A stretch of DNA of 64,000 bases from Wyeomyia smithii (taxonomy: Eukaryota; Arthropoda; Insecta; Diptera; Culicidae): assembly GCF_029784165.1 (NCBI RefSeq), contig NC_073695.1, forward strand, positions 247,627,589-247,691,588, written 5' to 3'. The notes below the pieces were generated by a model, which was not told the DNA's origin, searched no databases, and saw nothing but the letters and a program-made list of their open reading frames with translations. Made by a program: the position numbers and the translations under genes. Positions 10,923 through 23,973 of this stretch are shown in pieces (position 1 is the stretch's first letter; the number at the start of each line of letters is the position of its first letter).

Positions 10923-11165
10923 TAACCAGTCGGCTAGTTCTTCCACACGGTTGTGATATCGGGTTCGAATCCCGATCGAGTCGAGGATCTTTTCGAGCTG
11001 GAAATTTTCTCAACTCAGCACTGGGGCACGGTGTATCGTTGTAATTATCCTACAACATGCAAAATGTGCAAAAAAAAATTTGGTAACGAATGCTCTCAAC
11101 TAATCTTCTAGTCGATCGAGACCGCTATTAGCCCCCAGGCTAAGCATGCGATATTGTTTGTTGTT
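10915..11165 (+). mobile_element. tRNA-derived SINE
   Basis: A pol III B-box-like GGTTCGAATCC sits at 10962-10972 after a tRNA-like segment, followed by a body ACTCAGCACTGGGGCACGG..ATGCAAAATGTGC. The body segment recurs at 53690-53785. No open frame is expected. Confidence 0.65.
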
Positions 11166-11295
11166 TGAAACATTATCAAACATTAGGGTGACCCAAATTT
11201 TCGATGCAATCAAGTATCTAACTTTTTTTATCCTAGGATGGTAAGGTTTTACTCGCTTATTCTAACCCATCGGACAGGTGCTAGGGAATTATCGT

Positions 11296-11577
11296 CGAGC
11301 TCCGTAGCCGCAAGGTTACAGAGTCCGCCTTGGTAAACGAGTGTTCGTGGGTTCGAATCTTAGTAGAATCAGCCCATTTGGTTGCCAAAGGACTTTAGCA
11401 TGGGTTTACTCTCAGGCTTCCCACCAAGAACCCTTCCATCTATCGAAATTCTACAGTTGCTCTGTTGACTCTCCTTCTAGCAAGAATAAGTCCCTGTTAT
11501 AATAAAATTGGTGTGAGTAATGTATGAAAGTTCTCTCCAGGGAATTGTAATTAGGCGATATTGTTACTTACTTACTT
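11296..11577 (+). mobile_element. tRNA-derived SINE with TTAC tail
   Basis: The head has an A-box-like TAGCCGCAAGG (about 11304) and a B-box GGTTCGAATCT (11350-11360). The body continues through GGACTTTAGCATGGGTTTAC to a short TTAC repeat tail at about 11565-11577. A second copy with the same head is at 20030. Confidence 0.7.
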
Positions 11578-13027
11578 CAATAGTGATACTGCTGATAATA
11601 TGAAGTGCGGAGTACAGAAAACACCTGGGCAATATCACATAGATCTAATCTCTGGTCGCAGTGATAAGTCCACTCAGGGAAAAAATCTAACTTTTTTATC
11701 TTTAATTTTAAGTAACTTTGAAAATTAAAGTTTTTTTCTATCTTGGAAAATAACCGATTTTTACTAAAAAATACATTTTTCGCTCTAACTTTTCTATATC
11801 AATTTTCATCTTGAAACTATTTTTAAACGACTTCAAGGGATATTTAAGAGAAACAATTTGCAATACTGACATCGTATATATCTCAAATCTACTCAAAGTT
11901 ATTATTGTTTTTCATTAAAATATATGCATTTTTTTTATCTTTATATTTTTTGTATAAATGTCACTCGGTCTCATTTAAAAGGGCACACTTGACTCTATAT
12001 ATGAAGAAATTTTAAAAAATATGTTATTTTTTAGATTTAAGTCAATCTATTTCGGAGGTAGGCTCCCTAACGGTCCAACGAAAAAATACTGGTTCAATTA
12101 TTTTCAACAAAGATCCATCCCTACAATTTTGAGCACAATTGAAGCGCTTTAGGAGACCAATTTCGAAACAGGGTGACTATAAAAAATGGCTTTACGCGAT
12201 GTATTTTATTTTCAAAAATTCATAACTTTTGAACCAGTTGATCGATTCTCGATCTTTACTATAACTTTTGCAGAGACTCGATTGAGTTTTCCCGTAAGCA
12301 CACGTAAAAGCGACGAACCCGGCGAGCAATTACTCTGCGGCCTGTTGACGCACTTCTGCATTCCCCAGGGGCACCAAAATTCACAGCTATGACGAAAAAA
12401 CTATAATCGTTTTAAAGCAACTTGTTTCAGGTTTAGGGCAATATTTTCCGCTTTTGTCGACCAGTGTTACTTTTAATTCAATTCTCTATTGTTTTTTAGG
12501 AAAATATATATACCTTGAAAACTGGCCGCGACTCGCGCATGTTTTGCATGGAACCAACTTAATTTGTTGTTTTATTTTACTGTTCCGTTGAGAAATAAAA
12601 ATATATGATGATGGCAAGTTGATGAATATTATCGCTTCGCATTTTATACACCCAACACGAACGGGGAAGATTTTGTCGCTTTTGAGCAACATTTTATTAC
12701 TTTTTGTGTCTTATGACCGCGCATTAGACGCAAAAAGCAATAACCAATAAGTAACAAAACATATGACGACTACACGCTTGTATGTGTTTCTGCAGAAGAA
12801 CATACAACTAAGAACCGCAATACATTGTATCGATACTTCACTCGCTGCATTTGTATTGATGCAATGATCAGGTTCATTTCTGTCTCCTTAATTATTTTTG
12901 CTTGGCAGCTCTTGTCTTATTTTTTTTCTACTCCGTATGCGTACAACGAATAAACAAATTCATACACACCAGATAAATTGCAGCTAGAAGAAATTAATAA
13001 GATGTACAAAATATATGACAATATGTG
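11578..13027. other. AT-rich non-coding stretch
   Basis: No gene recognised. 11640-12180 resembles degraded repeat sequence with T-runs. The frame at 12186-12392 has no recognisable domain. Confidence 0.4.
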
Positions 13028-13790
13028 TTGTTACCAGTGTTGAGTAAGACTATCATGAACAGCATGCAGCTTCTCAAGTGAGTTGCTCGTAGCTTCCGAT
13101 ACACACACTGGAGTTTTCTTCATCAAAGCTATTTCTCGTTCTTTCTCGCTGTCTTCCTTGCTCGTTTTTACTCTTTTACTCGCATGTAGTTCCCTCCTCG
13201 CAAGCACAACCAGCCGAGTACAATTGTTTCAAGATGCATTACGATAGTTGCGGAGGGACAAAAAAAATATTTCAAATAGGGTAACGGACTACTTCGTTAG
13301 CGGTTGGCTTCAACAGGTTTTGCATTCGACTGCCTGAAAAACTTTCGAAATCAGTCCGATAATTTACATCTTCTAGTATGCGATACTTTACAGATTCTTC
13401 CCCGCACGTTCGGTTGTCGGTGCACGAAGCAAAACCTAGTAGATAAAGAAAATATTTTCGTTTTCGAGCACAGTTTCTTAAGCACTCCTCCTAGTTGAGC
13501 AATTTTAGTCGAGTACTCCTACTCGATAGCAGGAATTCGCGTACTCTTTTACTGTCGCTGAGTAGCAATACACAAGAGTTGTTTCGTGTCGATGCGTGTT
13601 TGCTGCTACTCAAGGGAATGCATGAAAAAGAAAGAGTATCTCGAAAGTGTGTGTGTGTAGAAGCCTTGAGAAGCGTAGCCTATGTCTCGTTCTCAAGCAG
13701 AAAGAAGGAGAAAGGTTTTGCTTCTCGCTCGCTTTGCAACGCTGGTTGTTACTTGACTGAAGAAGAACTTTATTGCTTTTAATGTAACAG
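13028..13790. repeat. Unclassified repeat rich in TACTC and CTCGC words
   Basis: Its right end, in reverse complement, shares GCAAAGCGAGCGAGAAGC with the interior of the TIR element at 41649-42220. Internal words (TCTCAAG, ACTCG) recur in both orientations, suggesting a foldback element, but no clean terminal repeats were found. The frames at 13304-13782 are not supported as genes. Confidence 0.35.
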
Positions 13791-14879
13791 ATTTGATAAC
13801 CAAAGGGCCATTTTACACTATTGCTTTTAAGGAAAAAAGGATAAACTTTGCGTTTGCTAAAAATTAGTGCATTATTTAAAAAAAAAATCTTCAATAACTA
13901 AATAAATATAAGATATAAAAATGATGTTCTTCGGTGAACTTATGTGTTTTATTCTAGTAAACAACATAATAGATTGTTTGATTGAATTTATTTAAAAGGG
14001 TCTTCTTAAGAAAACTTCATAATCGTTCATTTGAACTGAAAGGTAGACGTATGGTGTCTTGGAGAAAGTTGTTTCTTACAGAATGTGCTACAACTTTGTC
14101 GAACAAAGTGAAATTTTATGTGTAAAAATAAAAAGAAGTTTCTCGTATCTCAGTTTTAGGTGGATTATTCACACTTCTTTAAACTGGAGGATGACCTAAA
14201 AACAACTTTGCTAAAGACTCTACAGCTTCAAAATCATTTATTTTAGGTTAAAAAATATTCGATCACATTTTTGCAGCTTAGGAAAAAATGTGCAGTCTAC
14301 GCAACTCACTTGCCAATTGCATTAGCTTACTGATTGCGTGGAAAGAGTGATAGCTGCTATCGCAAACTAGCTTCATAAATTGGAAAAAGAATTTGAGTAT
14401 TTCAGCGCAGGTTCGCAGGTTTACGAGTGCAAGAGACAGCGAAAGACAAATGCCTATATCTGGATTGAATGGTGTTCGACTTTTAATTTAATATAGAAAT
14501 GGTTTTACCTATAGATATTTGCAGGTTCATTAATTTAGTAAAATCGTCAATAACCAATGATATGTGTGAGATAAAAATGAACGTCAATGAACAACATTGT
14601 AGAATTAGAGGCGAATCAGCCAAAAGCTGAAAGAGAACAAAAACCTTGCAATACATTGAAAATTGTAGAAAATCACTATAAAAAGTTATATTGAAAAAAA
14701 AAAAAAGATTTTACGAGGCATTATTTAGAACACTCCACAAAACCCATTTAAATAGGCAGATAGAAGCATGGTGTCTTTGACGAAGTTAGTTGTTTGTTAT
14801 GACATGTATCTAAGCAGTTTTTGAAAGTACACCCAACTAATGATTTCTGGTAACTAGAAATGTGATCAAACCGGCGAAT
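13791..14879. other. Non-coding, with a twice-occurring relic repeat
   Basis: Segments around 14040-14090 and 14765-14810 share ATGGTGTCTT and the following GAA-GTTGTTT region, suggesting two relics of one repeat. No gene. Confidence 0.4.
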
Positions 14880-15382
14880 GTTATGTACATAGCGGGTGAC
14901 AGAATTGAAAGCCAATTTTAATTTTTCGAAGTTTTCGTGAAAAACATTTGCATAAAGTACGTTGCCATAATCGGATAGGAGGACAGTAAGAGATCTCGCG
15001 AGTTGTAACCGGATAGCAATGCAACTAAAGATTGCATTGACCCATATACTTTCTTACATGCCGCCGATACATGCGCATCCCACTTCATATGACTGTCCAG
15101 GAGTATACCCAAATTTTTGTCGATTGGAGAAAATGCGATGATATCTTCTCCAACTTTAATACGAGAGTCTACATTGAGAACCATTCGTTTCGTTTTAAAT
15201 ACAGTTGCTTGAGTTTTTTTAGCATTTGAATTATTGCTATTGAAGTTACTCCAACTAGTAATCTTTTCAATATCTAAATTGACTTTATCGACAAAGTCAT
15301 CAATTTAATTTTAGCTTCCGGAGATATACAATTGAAAATCATCTACGTTTAAATGAAATTGACAGTATGACAACTGCTCTGG
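14880..15382 (-). pseudogene. Reverse transcriptase C-terminal fragment of a LINE
   Basis: Reading from 15382 downward gives NVDDFQLYIS (a decayed YxDD catalytic core), two stops, then KVNLDIEKITSW and, in the 88-residue frame at 14918-15184, IDKNLGILLDSHMKWDAHV and a short conserved thumb region. This order is that of Jockey/R1-like reverse transcriptases. Stops and missing flanks show it is dead. Confidence 0.65.
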
Positions 15383-15710
15383 AAGAAAATTGTTGAGGGT
15401 TATTTCCCGATTTCTGGGTATCATCCAGATTTCATATATCTATTGGTTGGTATTTGGACATTTTAGGCTGATTTGCATACCCAAAACAGCCGCTGACCTT
15501 CCATAGACAGCGACGGCCTCGTGCAGACTTACAAGTGATTTACTGATTTGGATCTAATAGTTATATCGCGGTATTATAATTAACGCTTGCGAAAGGTTAT
15601 TTATGAGAATCGACATATTTGCTTTGATCATCTTTGATTAAACCCAACCTCGTTACTATCCATAAATTTTGTCAAATATTTACATACGAACTGTAAATAG
15701 CAGGCACATT

Positions 15711-15963
15711 TGGTCGGCGTGCGACCAGACCGAACCAAGCGCCAAAAACATTATTTTGAGTAATCGGCGATCAAAGTTTACTCATCCCGTATGCTTCCTG
15801 CAAGCTGCTGGAGATAAATGTTGTTATAATACCATTATAAACTGTTCAAATGATTTCGTTTTTTCATGAGGGATAGATTATCAATTTTAACATCCACTAG
15901 TGTTAAAAACTCAATTTCAAAAAAAAAAATGGCGCTCGGTTCGGTCTGGTCGCACGCCGACCA
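15711..15963. mobile_element. Palindromic MITE with 34-bp TIRs
   Basis: The left arm 15711-15744 starts TGGTCGGCGTGCGACCAGAC and is mirrored at 15930-15963 with one mismatch. The interior is AT-rich and about 185 bp, with no open frame of interest. The target duplication is unclear (flanks ATT and TTT). Confidence 0.85.
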
Positions 15964-16068
15964 TTTGTCGTCGCGTCCGTATGCCACATGTTCGCATGCT
16001 TGACCTATAGTTAAAATACATCACATCCGTCTACCTCGAATTTGTATGCCTAACAGCGTGTCATCGTT

Positions 16069-16304
16069 AAGGTGTCGTACACAAATTACGTAACGCTAAA
16101 AATCTAGATTTCAGACCCCTTCTCTCCTATGTAACGATGAGTAACGTTCGACATGACTCCCCCCTCCTAAAATTACGTAACGCTGATCAGCAAGACCCGC
16201 CTCCAAAATTTTCGATTTTGAGCAAGCATCACAGTTACGTAACTGTCTCTACTACCCCCCCCCCCTACCTCTTCATGCGTTACGTCATTTGTGTACGACG
16301 CCTA
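16069..16304. mobile_element. MITE with GGYGTCGTACACAAAT ends
   Basis: The left end AAGGTGTCGTACACAAAT pairs with the right end ATTTGTGTACGACGCCTAA. Internal ACGTAACG words recur, and there is a C-run at 16255-16265. A second, shorter copy in the opposite orientation occurs at 63791-63888. The small frame at 16137-16385 is not a gene. Confidence 0.8.
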
Positions 16305-19010
16305 AGCAGCAATATTAGGTCTTGTTACTACTCGTTTTTCTTTAGCAATCTAAAATCAGATAGCTTGAATAATAATAGCCTTTAAAGGATAAAACTTATA
16401 TACTTCCTTTATCTATTTGTAGGAATAAAAATTGAAAATATGACCAATTTGTTTACGAACGCCATCATAGAATATATAGATTCGTTCAAATTCACTTCAT
16501 TCAATTTGAGTCATTATTATTTCGACAGAAGAAGGCTCACCTTCAGAATCGAAATACATATTGCACTGTTTCTGCCCTTCTACCCTGCAATCAGGGCACA
16601 CTTTCTAACCGTTTTGGCGAGTGACTTTTGGGACCATGTACAGTACTCAGCAACAACAACCGCTATGCGGCAGCTGGTGAGAAATTGAGTAATTCTAACG
16701 ATTTAATGTTTTCCGCGCCATTCAACGCGACGCTAACTACGTCGCAATCCCTAAATTGCAATTGCTAAATTGTCTTTGCAATCAACTAAACTTATTCGTA
16801 CTCGTGGCAGAAGAAGGAGAGTGAAAAAAAAAGCCCACGACTGCTGTCAAGTGTCGTTCTGTGTTCCGCTCTCGTGTCCCAGCTAATTACTAATGGTCAA
16901 TATATTATCACAAGTTTATGCTCGTTCGGTCAAAGGAACTGCTTCGGCTGCACGGTGTAACCGATACCGCTAGAAGTTGGTCAAATGCTTGCAAAATATT
17001 CTATTGGGAAAGCTTTCGGCCATGAAACACGCTTCAGTGCAGAGGTGTGTCCATCGAGTTGCCAAAGCATACACACTGTCGGACCAATCCCGCCTCGTCG
17101 TGCATGCACGGTACAGTTATTTCGTAAAGTCTGTGAACATTTAACATTCATCACCGCATTAGTTCTTATCTCAGGTGAAGAAAAACCTTGGCAGCGCAAA
17201 GCAGAGTGTCGCACCCATGCCTGAAGTCCAAGTTACCGCCAACAGCTCAATAAAAACAGTACTAATTTATGACATTTTCCTCCAAATGTGATCAATGGCA
17301 TGTACGGAAAGTACTGCTAGCCGAGTTACCGTTAGTATCCAGTGTTTCCACCGGTTTTGCCGCACGCACCATGATCCTCACAATGACACTGCCTGTAAGG
17401 CAGCAGATAGAAGCTAGAGAAAAAATGAAATAAAATAAAATAAAACATCGATTAGGCGTGTTCTTGTGTTCCAATGAGACACTAATGCAAGTGCAACGAG
17501 CCGGCCTTGCCTTGAAAATCCGACGAGGTGCGGTCTTTCCTCCTAACGAGCAGAAAGCCCCGTTTGGGTGCGTGTTTTTCGCACTCGCTGAACGCCTCTT
17601 CACCGATATATGATTAATGAGCGAGAACCCGGGCGCTGTGGGGGTCGATTTCACGGCTACCCTCTGCCACTCCGAACGGGTTCCGTGCAAGGTTCGAGCC
17701 GAGAGCGATAAAGGTCAAGCAGGTCTACACGTTCTACAGAATTGGCTCTCCTATCGGAATCGGGCCCATGTTGAAGGTCGAAGAGATACGATGGCCAATC
17801 GATGGGGTATATTTTGCTTTGGGATCCTTTTTGTCGGCAAACAATGACAGATTGAAATCGAGCTTATTTACACAACCCGGTCCTTTGGAAAAGGTTCGCC
17901 CGTGTTGATCCGTTTTTCCTCAGCCAGGATAACTGTTTACTTGTCGAGGTGTGAAACAGGTGTGAATATGTGTGCTGGCCACTTTCAGCTTTCTTCTCCG
18001 AAGTGGTCATTTGTTAAATATTTATTTCAATTTTATGCTTCTAGAGTGGAATTTTCTGGGATACGATTGTGCCTAGAATCGATTGCTATTTCGGGCAAGT
18101 TGAAATGATAATGTGAAACTGGATCAATGAATTATCCGAATGGAATAATTGAAAAAACCAAACTCGTGAAATACGGCAATTTTAACACGGCCTTACAGCA
18201 TTATATGATAACCTTAACCGTCAATAAAACTGAAAATATCACAACAACACACCAACTAAACTTTAGCAGAACTTACTCAACAAAATTAACAACTTGATGA
18301 AACAGACACCAGAGTATAAGTTGATTTAATAGTAAAGATAAAAATATTCAAACACCAGGAACTTGAGCGAACAACATTTAAAGTAGGACACAAGTAAAGA
18401 AACCAAAACGATTTTTTGAGCGCTAATCAAATGTGTTTCTTCAAAAACAGGAAATATTTTAAAAAATGTATTGAATGTGAATTTCGAATTTATTATACCA
18501 AGAAAAGAAATTAAGATGCTTCAAAGTACAATAGCAAAGCCATAGCATTCCGAAACAGTTAAAATTCATACGGGGGCTGCAGTCTAATATTGAAAAACCA
18601 AATTAAGATTCTGAGTAATAAATAGAAAATTAGACTGACAATTTTTACTAAATCATAGATGACTTAGCAGCCAGAAAATAGAAACATTAATACTAGGGCA
18701 CAGCAAAGTCTGAGATGAACTGAAATACATCCGAATACCAACAATCAAAAGCCCATGGAAGTATAATTATGTTGCCAAGAAAAATTTGTGAATACAGATA
18801 AAAAGCCTAAAACAAAAGGTTATAAATATCACTAAATCATGAATTTATTTTTAAATTTAGTGAAAAATTTCGGTTGCGGAGAAAATATATAAAACCGTCA
18901 AATATTATTCTTAAAAAATGGTTCAATTACCAAAAAAATAAATGTTATCTGAGAGTGTGGAAATTTTAATAGGTGATATTTAAATCATGTCAATATATTT
19001 TTTATATTCA
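16305..19010. other. Mostly unique-looking non-coding stretch
   Basis: No gene recognised. 16800-17850 is richer in GC than its flanks and has several overlapping open frames on both strands (16985-17224 plus, 17292-17690 minus, 17617-17847 plus), none with a recognisable domain or matched splice sites; conserved non-coding DNA is possible. 18120-19000 is AT-rich. Confidence 0.4.
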
Positions 19011-19581
19011 AGTTCATTGAGCAGACAATGTGTGCAGCAGGGGAAGCGAAAAATAGGCAAACTGGGAATATGATACAAATTTAGAATAGTATACCGCATC
19101 TCGACGGGATATGAACCCGCAATCTCCCTGTCTCCGGCATGGTGTTTTGATCAATTAAACTACGAGGGACGGTGGTACTATTACACAAACTATGTATATG
19201 CGTATCACATTCCACAGCCGACTTGTTCTATTGCTCACACTCTGCTGGCAAGCGTTATTTATACGACTGAAAAGAATGTCTCATCACACACAGAAGAGTC
19301 AGCTGATGCTGATAACTCTTATAGACCTGTGTGATCGAGACCAAAGTCTGTCTGAGTCGTGCTTGCTAGTGCGACACAACAACGGAAGGTGCTCGGTAGG
19401 GGTAAATTTTTTCGAACTAAATTTCTATTTTTAACAACGGCTTTTACCTGTTAACATTTAAGTTCATTACGCAGACAATGTACCATCGGGATGCGGTATA
19501 TTTTTCTAAATCTGTATCATATTCCCAGTTCGCTTATTTTTCGCTTTCCCTGCTGCACATATTGTCTGCTTAATGAACATG
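19011..19581 (-). mobile_element. tRNA-like composite repeat, copy III (direct plus inverted ends)
   Basis: The block CAAGTTCATTGAGCAGACAA..TATACCGCATC (19012-19112) is followed by an antisense tRNA-like segment (about 19095-19172; the minus strand carries GTAGTTTAATTGATC as A box and GGGTTCATATCCC as B box). A short direct repeat AAGTTCATTACGCAGACAATG follows at 19460, then a roughly 100-bp inverted copy of the first block (19482-19581). A relative is at 53385-53583. The internal frame 19192-19434 is probably spurious. Confidence 0.7.
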
Positions 19582-20029
19582 GCATACTAAAAATAGTTGA
19601 AAAAAAAAAAAACAAGATACACGAGAAAAATAAAAAATGCTAATGCAAAGCGGTTACAAATAGAAATTTTTGAGACTTCTCAAGATGCTTTTACAAATTT
19701 AAAAAATTCTAAAATCGGAAGGTGAATATGTTAAAATTGTGCATTTCCACGCTAAATAGGTTAATAACCAAACATACATATTTTTTGATATTTGAGTTTA
19801 TTAATGTCTACGAACGAGTTGCAGAAAATCATTTTCTAGTTTTGTAAAGAAGATACACTAAAAACTGCTACTTGACTGTTTTGTGTCAATATAAAAAAAT
19901 TAAAGCAAATTTGTAAAAGAGCCTTCTTTGATTATTTTTATATTAAAAACGTGTAAAACAGTTATCGTTTAGAACCAAACATATTGGCAAGAATTTATGC
20001 TCCATTTTTTGCTATAATAGAAGAAAGTG
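19582..20029. other. AT-rich non-coding stretch
   Basis: Nothing recognised apart from A-runs. Confidence 0.4.
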
Positions 20030-20335
20030 TAATAGTAGAACTTCGTAGCCGCAAGATTACAGAGTCCACTTTGACAAGTGAGTAGTGATAGGTTCGAATC
20101 TTAGTAGAACCAAGCCATTCGTTGGCAGAAGGACTTCAAGTATGAGTTTAATCTCAGGCTCTTCCACGCTTAACTTCCCTCCAGACTCAATAACCACTGG
20201 TCTTCGATATTATCATAGACTATGGCATGTTATAGGCTGTCAGAGTGATAGCTTGTGGGAGGATATGATAAAGTCGATAAGGATGGAAATAGGTAGGAAG
20301 TAGGATCAGGAAGGCAGGTAGGCTAAGTCTGAAGA
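20030..20335 (+). mobile_element. tRNA-derived SINE, second copy
   Basis: The head GTAGCCGCAAGATTACAGAG and B box GGTTCGAATC (20091-20100) match the SINE at 11296, and the body GGACTTCAAGTATGAGTTTA also corresponds. The 3' end is diverged. The frame 20085-20303 reads through it and is not a gene. Confidence 0.65.
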
Positions 20336-20484
20336 AGAAAACAAAAAGTACTATAACACGGATCAGGTTACTTCTTAACAAGTAGCATTGCATAAAGGTA
20401 AAAAATAAATGTGCAAACAGCAAAAACGTTCGGATAATGTCACAAAAGATAAAAAAAAACTACTGGTTCTAGTGGGGTCCATAC

Positions 20485-20503
20485 AAAAAAAAAAAAAAAA
20501 AAA
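20485..20503. repeat. A-run (19 nt)
   Basis: Homopolymer of 19 A, possibly the tail of a degraded retroposon on the plus strand. Confidence 0.6.
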
Positions 20504-20515
20504 CAGGAAACCGAG

Positions 20516-21110
20516 TTTACCTCTGCATCTCCACGACTGCGACGAAAAAAGTGGGATGTGTCACCGTGATAAGTGACTGAATTGGACAGTACTGTGCGAA
20601 CTTAATTTATAACGACGATGGCCGATGAGTATCTTTCTTCTCAAACCCCGTGGGTTTATGCGAGCGGTGCGCGTGAAAATCATTTACCATCAAAAGCATC
20701 CAAAATTTTAAACGTGTGTCTATTATTATTTCCGAGTATCCTCGAGAAAATAAATGCACTTTGGCAGGCGCATATTTTTAGAAGTTATTTCTTGCGTAGT
20801 CGAAAGATCAATCACGATTTTTATTAACCGAACGAACCTGCTCCGATCCGCGGCTCGTTATAATGGAAGCAACGCGAGCTATCTCCGGCTACACCGTCAG
20901 AACAAGATCAAGTTCATCTCTGCATCTCCGCGACTGCGGTGGGAAAGAAGGTTTGTGTGCGTGTAGCTCACTTATAATGAAAACGAACGAAGAGTATCTT
21001 TCTTATCAAACACAGAGACCCTGAAAAGGATCCTCCACCCATAGCATCTAATTTTTTGAGTATTTGTCTATTATCAATCCCGAATCCAGGATTTTCTCAT
21101 TTAAAATCAT
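20516..21110. repeat. Two diverged direct repeats, period about 390 bp
   Basis: CTCTGCATCTCC..CGACTGCG, GAGTATCTTTCTT and TGTCTATTAT occur in the same order in 20516-20750 and in 20908-21100. No coding potential is visible. Confidence 0.6.
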
Positions 21111-21129
21111 ATGGAAACTTTAGAAATCG

Positions 21130-21650
21130 GGCGCAAAAATATAGTTCCACCGATCGATCTGAAAAGTTACACGGTTGTTATAGGACCCATAAGGAACACG
21201 AAAAGTGCATGGGAGCGAAAAAATAACATCATCACTATTTTCCCATATAACCGTATCCCAGTCTAATACCCATATTGGGCAGCAAACTGTCATTTAAGGT
21301 TAACTTCGAAATTGCATCTGGAGTTGATTTTCGGCCTTTGAACATTATTTCGATTCTTGGAATACCATTATTGGGTGTATTCGGTCATTTTAGGCTGTTT
21401 TCCAAACACCGCTCTCGTACCAAACTCGTCTCCATTTGCTTGATTAGCTCTCGAGTTATACAGAAATTTGTTTGTATGGAATCTCCCCCCTTATAGAGAA
21501 GGGAGGGGTTTCAAACCATCATAAGAACTTTTCTCGGCCCCAAAAACCCCTACGTACAAATTTTCATGACGATCAGCTCAGTATTTTCTAATTCTATAGA
21601 GATCAGACAGACCGACAGAACTCCATTTTTATATATGTAGACTTTGTTGT
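21130..21650 (+). repeat. Tail fragment of the composite repeat family at 24755-27965
   Basis: AACCATCATAAGAAC, CAAAAACCCCTACGTACAAA and GATCAGACAGACCGACAGA followed by TTTTTATATATGTAGA match 27690-27840, and GTATTCGGTCATTTTAGGCTG matches the internal array. It looks like a truncated copy with the same 3' end. No gene. Confidence 0.65.
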
Positions 21651-22386
21651 TTTTTTTCAATTGAGCAGGTTTTTGTATTTTTGGGCACGGCTTTTGAATA
21701 ATTTTTACAATATTTTTGAATTGTTTTAAATTTTTTTATATTGTTTTCAGTCCATTTCATGTTTTTTTCCATGTAATTCCGGACCTTTTCTCGGTACTTA
21801 TTTTGCTAATCTGTTCGGTTTTTAAATTATTTTCAAGTCATTGATAATTTAATCTGCGTCGTTTTGTAATAATTCTGCGATCGGCAACACTACTTTCATA
21901 AGTAAAGAATCAATCCTTTATCGGTTTGTAAACAAAACTAATTTTAGTGGTGTAATTAGGACTACGGAATCACGTGTGATAGTGAAAGTGAACACTGAAA
22001 CGATGTTGCAGAAGATAAGTATAGCGCACAAGCGAGGGAGAGCTTAGAAGTGTTCTTTTTGTTGCTTCCAAAATAGTAGTTCATACGTTGGAAGTGACAA
22101 TCAACAGTAGCGTCCCACATGAAAGCTTGCATGATAGCTTGTATGCTCCGAGTGGAGATTCTTTATTCAACGTACTTGAAAACACCTTCCGAGTTATTAT
22201 TTGTTCTTTAAGAAAAATTACCCAAAATGGAAAGAAAATCAATTTTCAACAAAACTCACACATTTAATTAAATATTATTTTTTTAATTTTGGCAAAATAT
22301 TATCAAAAATAATAACGTTCTTTTTGAAAATCCTATACACTTCACTAATTTTTAAAACAAAACCTTAGCTCATAAGAATTGCTCTA
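21651..22386. other. AT-rich non-coding stretch
   Basis: T-rich low-complexity sequence, then unrecognised DNA up to the TA target of the mariner-type element. No gene. Confidence 0.4.
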
Positions 22387-22537
22387 CAGTATGTCCCATA
22401 AAAAAATGCGAAAGTTCTCAATACACGTTTGTGGGTAGCTTCAAACATTATTTTTACTGTTTTAATGCGTGTGTGTAATCATCTGACTGTATACTCTGAG
22501 GCGGTGTAAACAAAACAGTGGTTCGCGAGTAACAAAG

Positions 22538-22750
22538 TTGAGAAAAATGTTCGTAAAGAAGATTGTGACTAGTTTGCTGCTCGCCCATAAGCCCGTAAAA
22601 CAAATTGCAACGATTGTGGCATGCCACCTAGCTGATAAACCACGTCCACGGAAACCGGGAAGTGGCCGTCCACGGTCCGCTCGCACACCGAAGGTCATCA
22701 GATCAGTGAGAGACAAAGTGAGTCGAAATCCTTGCAGATTAATCCGGTAA
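22538..22750 (+). pseudogene. Transposase N-terminal fragment, Tc1/mariner superfamily
   Basis: 70 residues. MRKMFVKKIVTSLLLAHKPV and the following QIATIV resemble the first helix-turn-helix that binds the terminal repeats; the linker PRKPGSGRPRSARTPKVI is a GRPR-type hook typical of Tc1-like transposases; then VRDKVSRNPCR. A full protein of this family would be about 340 residues; here it stops at a TAA after residue 70. 22750-23150 shows unrecognised inserted sequence. It is non-functional. Confidence 0.7.
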
Positions 22751-23162
22751 TTAACTAAGAAAGCCCCCAACAAACAATTGGGCTGAATAAAACAGCTAAT
22801 AATTTTAAAATAGCTGAATAAAGTCTGCATACTGGTGAAACGGATGGCTACAACGCTCAGGTTGATTTATCAGCTGAACAAGCAAAAAATTAAGGCTAAA
22901 GAAAACTTGTGAAATACTTCACACCGTTATTTGATTGTTGGCTGGTTAAGCGCTATTTCAATTTAAAAAATAGCTATTAGACAACATCAGATGTACGATG
23001 TTAAATCGATACGTATGCATATATGTCAAGATAGACGAATCGGCAACGCGTTCTACCAGCAACCTCATGAGCACGAGTTCAAGATTCGAGACTAGCAGTA
23101 AAGTAATTGGGTAATAAAAAAGTAATTTTCACTAACAATAACCTAGCTCTACAACAACTTAC

Positions 23163-23726
23163 TTGCTATGCTACACCAGCGTATTATTTCGGGATATTGA
23201 ATGTCGAAATCAAGTGGACTCGGTATACATCGACTTCTCAAAAGCATTCGATACCGTTTCGCACACCTTCGCAATTGAGAAGCTGAGGCATATGGGCTTC
23301 CCCGATTGGATATCCGACTGGTTAATGTCGTACTTGACCGGTAGAAGCGCATTCGTCTAGGTGAACTTTGCACGCTCTAGAAAGTTCGACATCCCGTCTG
23401 GAGTTCCACAGGGAAGTGTACTGATTTTCGTGCTTTTCATTAACGACTTGTGTCAACGAAATTCTTCTGCAAAGCTGCTCTTCGCCGATGACCTGAAAAT
23501 TTTCCGAATAATTAAGTCCATGTTGGATTGTATTTGCTTACAAAAAGACATCGATATCCTTTCACGCTGGTGCAAAGAGAACGGGATGCGTGTGAACACC
23601 AACAAATGCAAGGTGATCACTTTCAGTCTCTGTCATAGTTTGATTATTCATCAGTACAACATCGACACAACTCCACTGGACCGTGTGCAGTCTATCCGTG
23701 ACTTGGGTGTCCGCCATTACCGCTAA
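23163..23726 (+). pseudogene. Reverse transcriptase palm domain fragment, Jockey-like
   Basis: Motif A is VYIDFSKAFDTVS (23223 onward). An in-frame TAG at 23358-23360 follows GRSAFV. Then come IPSGVPQGSV (motif B region) and LLFADDLKIF (motif C, YxDD-type core), and the ladder KDIDILSRWCKENGMRVNTN. Both catalytic aspartates of FADD are present. The frame is lost after SIRDLGV near 23715. With one stop and one frameshift it cannot make enzyme but is fairly young by appearance. Confidence 0.8.
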
Positions 23727-23973
23727 AGCTTTTTCGATCCTCGGATTTATTCGCCGCAATACTTCACAGTTTACTGACGTGTACGCACTTAAGGCACTAT
23801 ACTGTGCTTGAGTACGCAGTGTTCTGGAGTACGCTGCTTCCATATGGGGTCCGTACCATACCTCTCAAGTTATTCGCATTGAGCGAGTTCAAAAATGTTT
23901 TTTACGTTTTGCTCTTCATCACCTATTGTAGAATGACCCTGTACATCTGCCCGACTACTCGCAACGATGTCGT

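Noticed and set aside
11296..11370. Possible tRNA gene (A and B boxes present)
   Set aside because: The same head plus body occurs at 20030, so this is a SINE head, and acceptor-stem pairing is not convincing.
17292..17690. 132-residue minus-strand frame
   Set aside because: No domain; frames on both strands overlap here because GC is higher.
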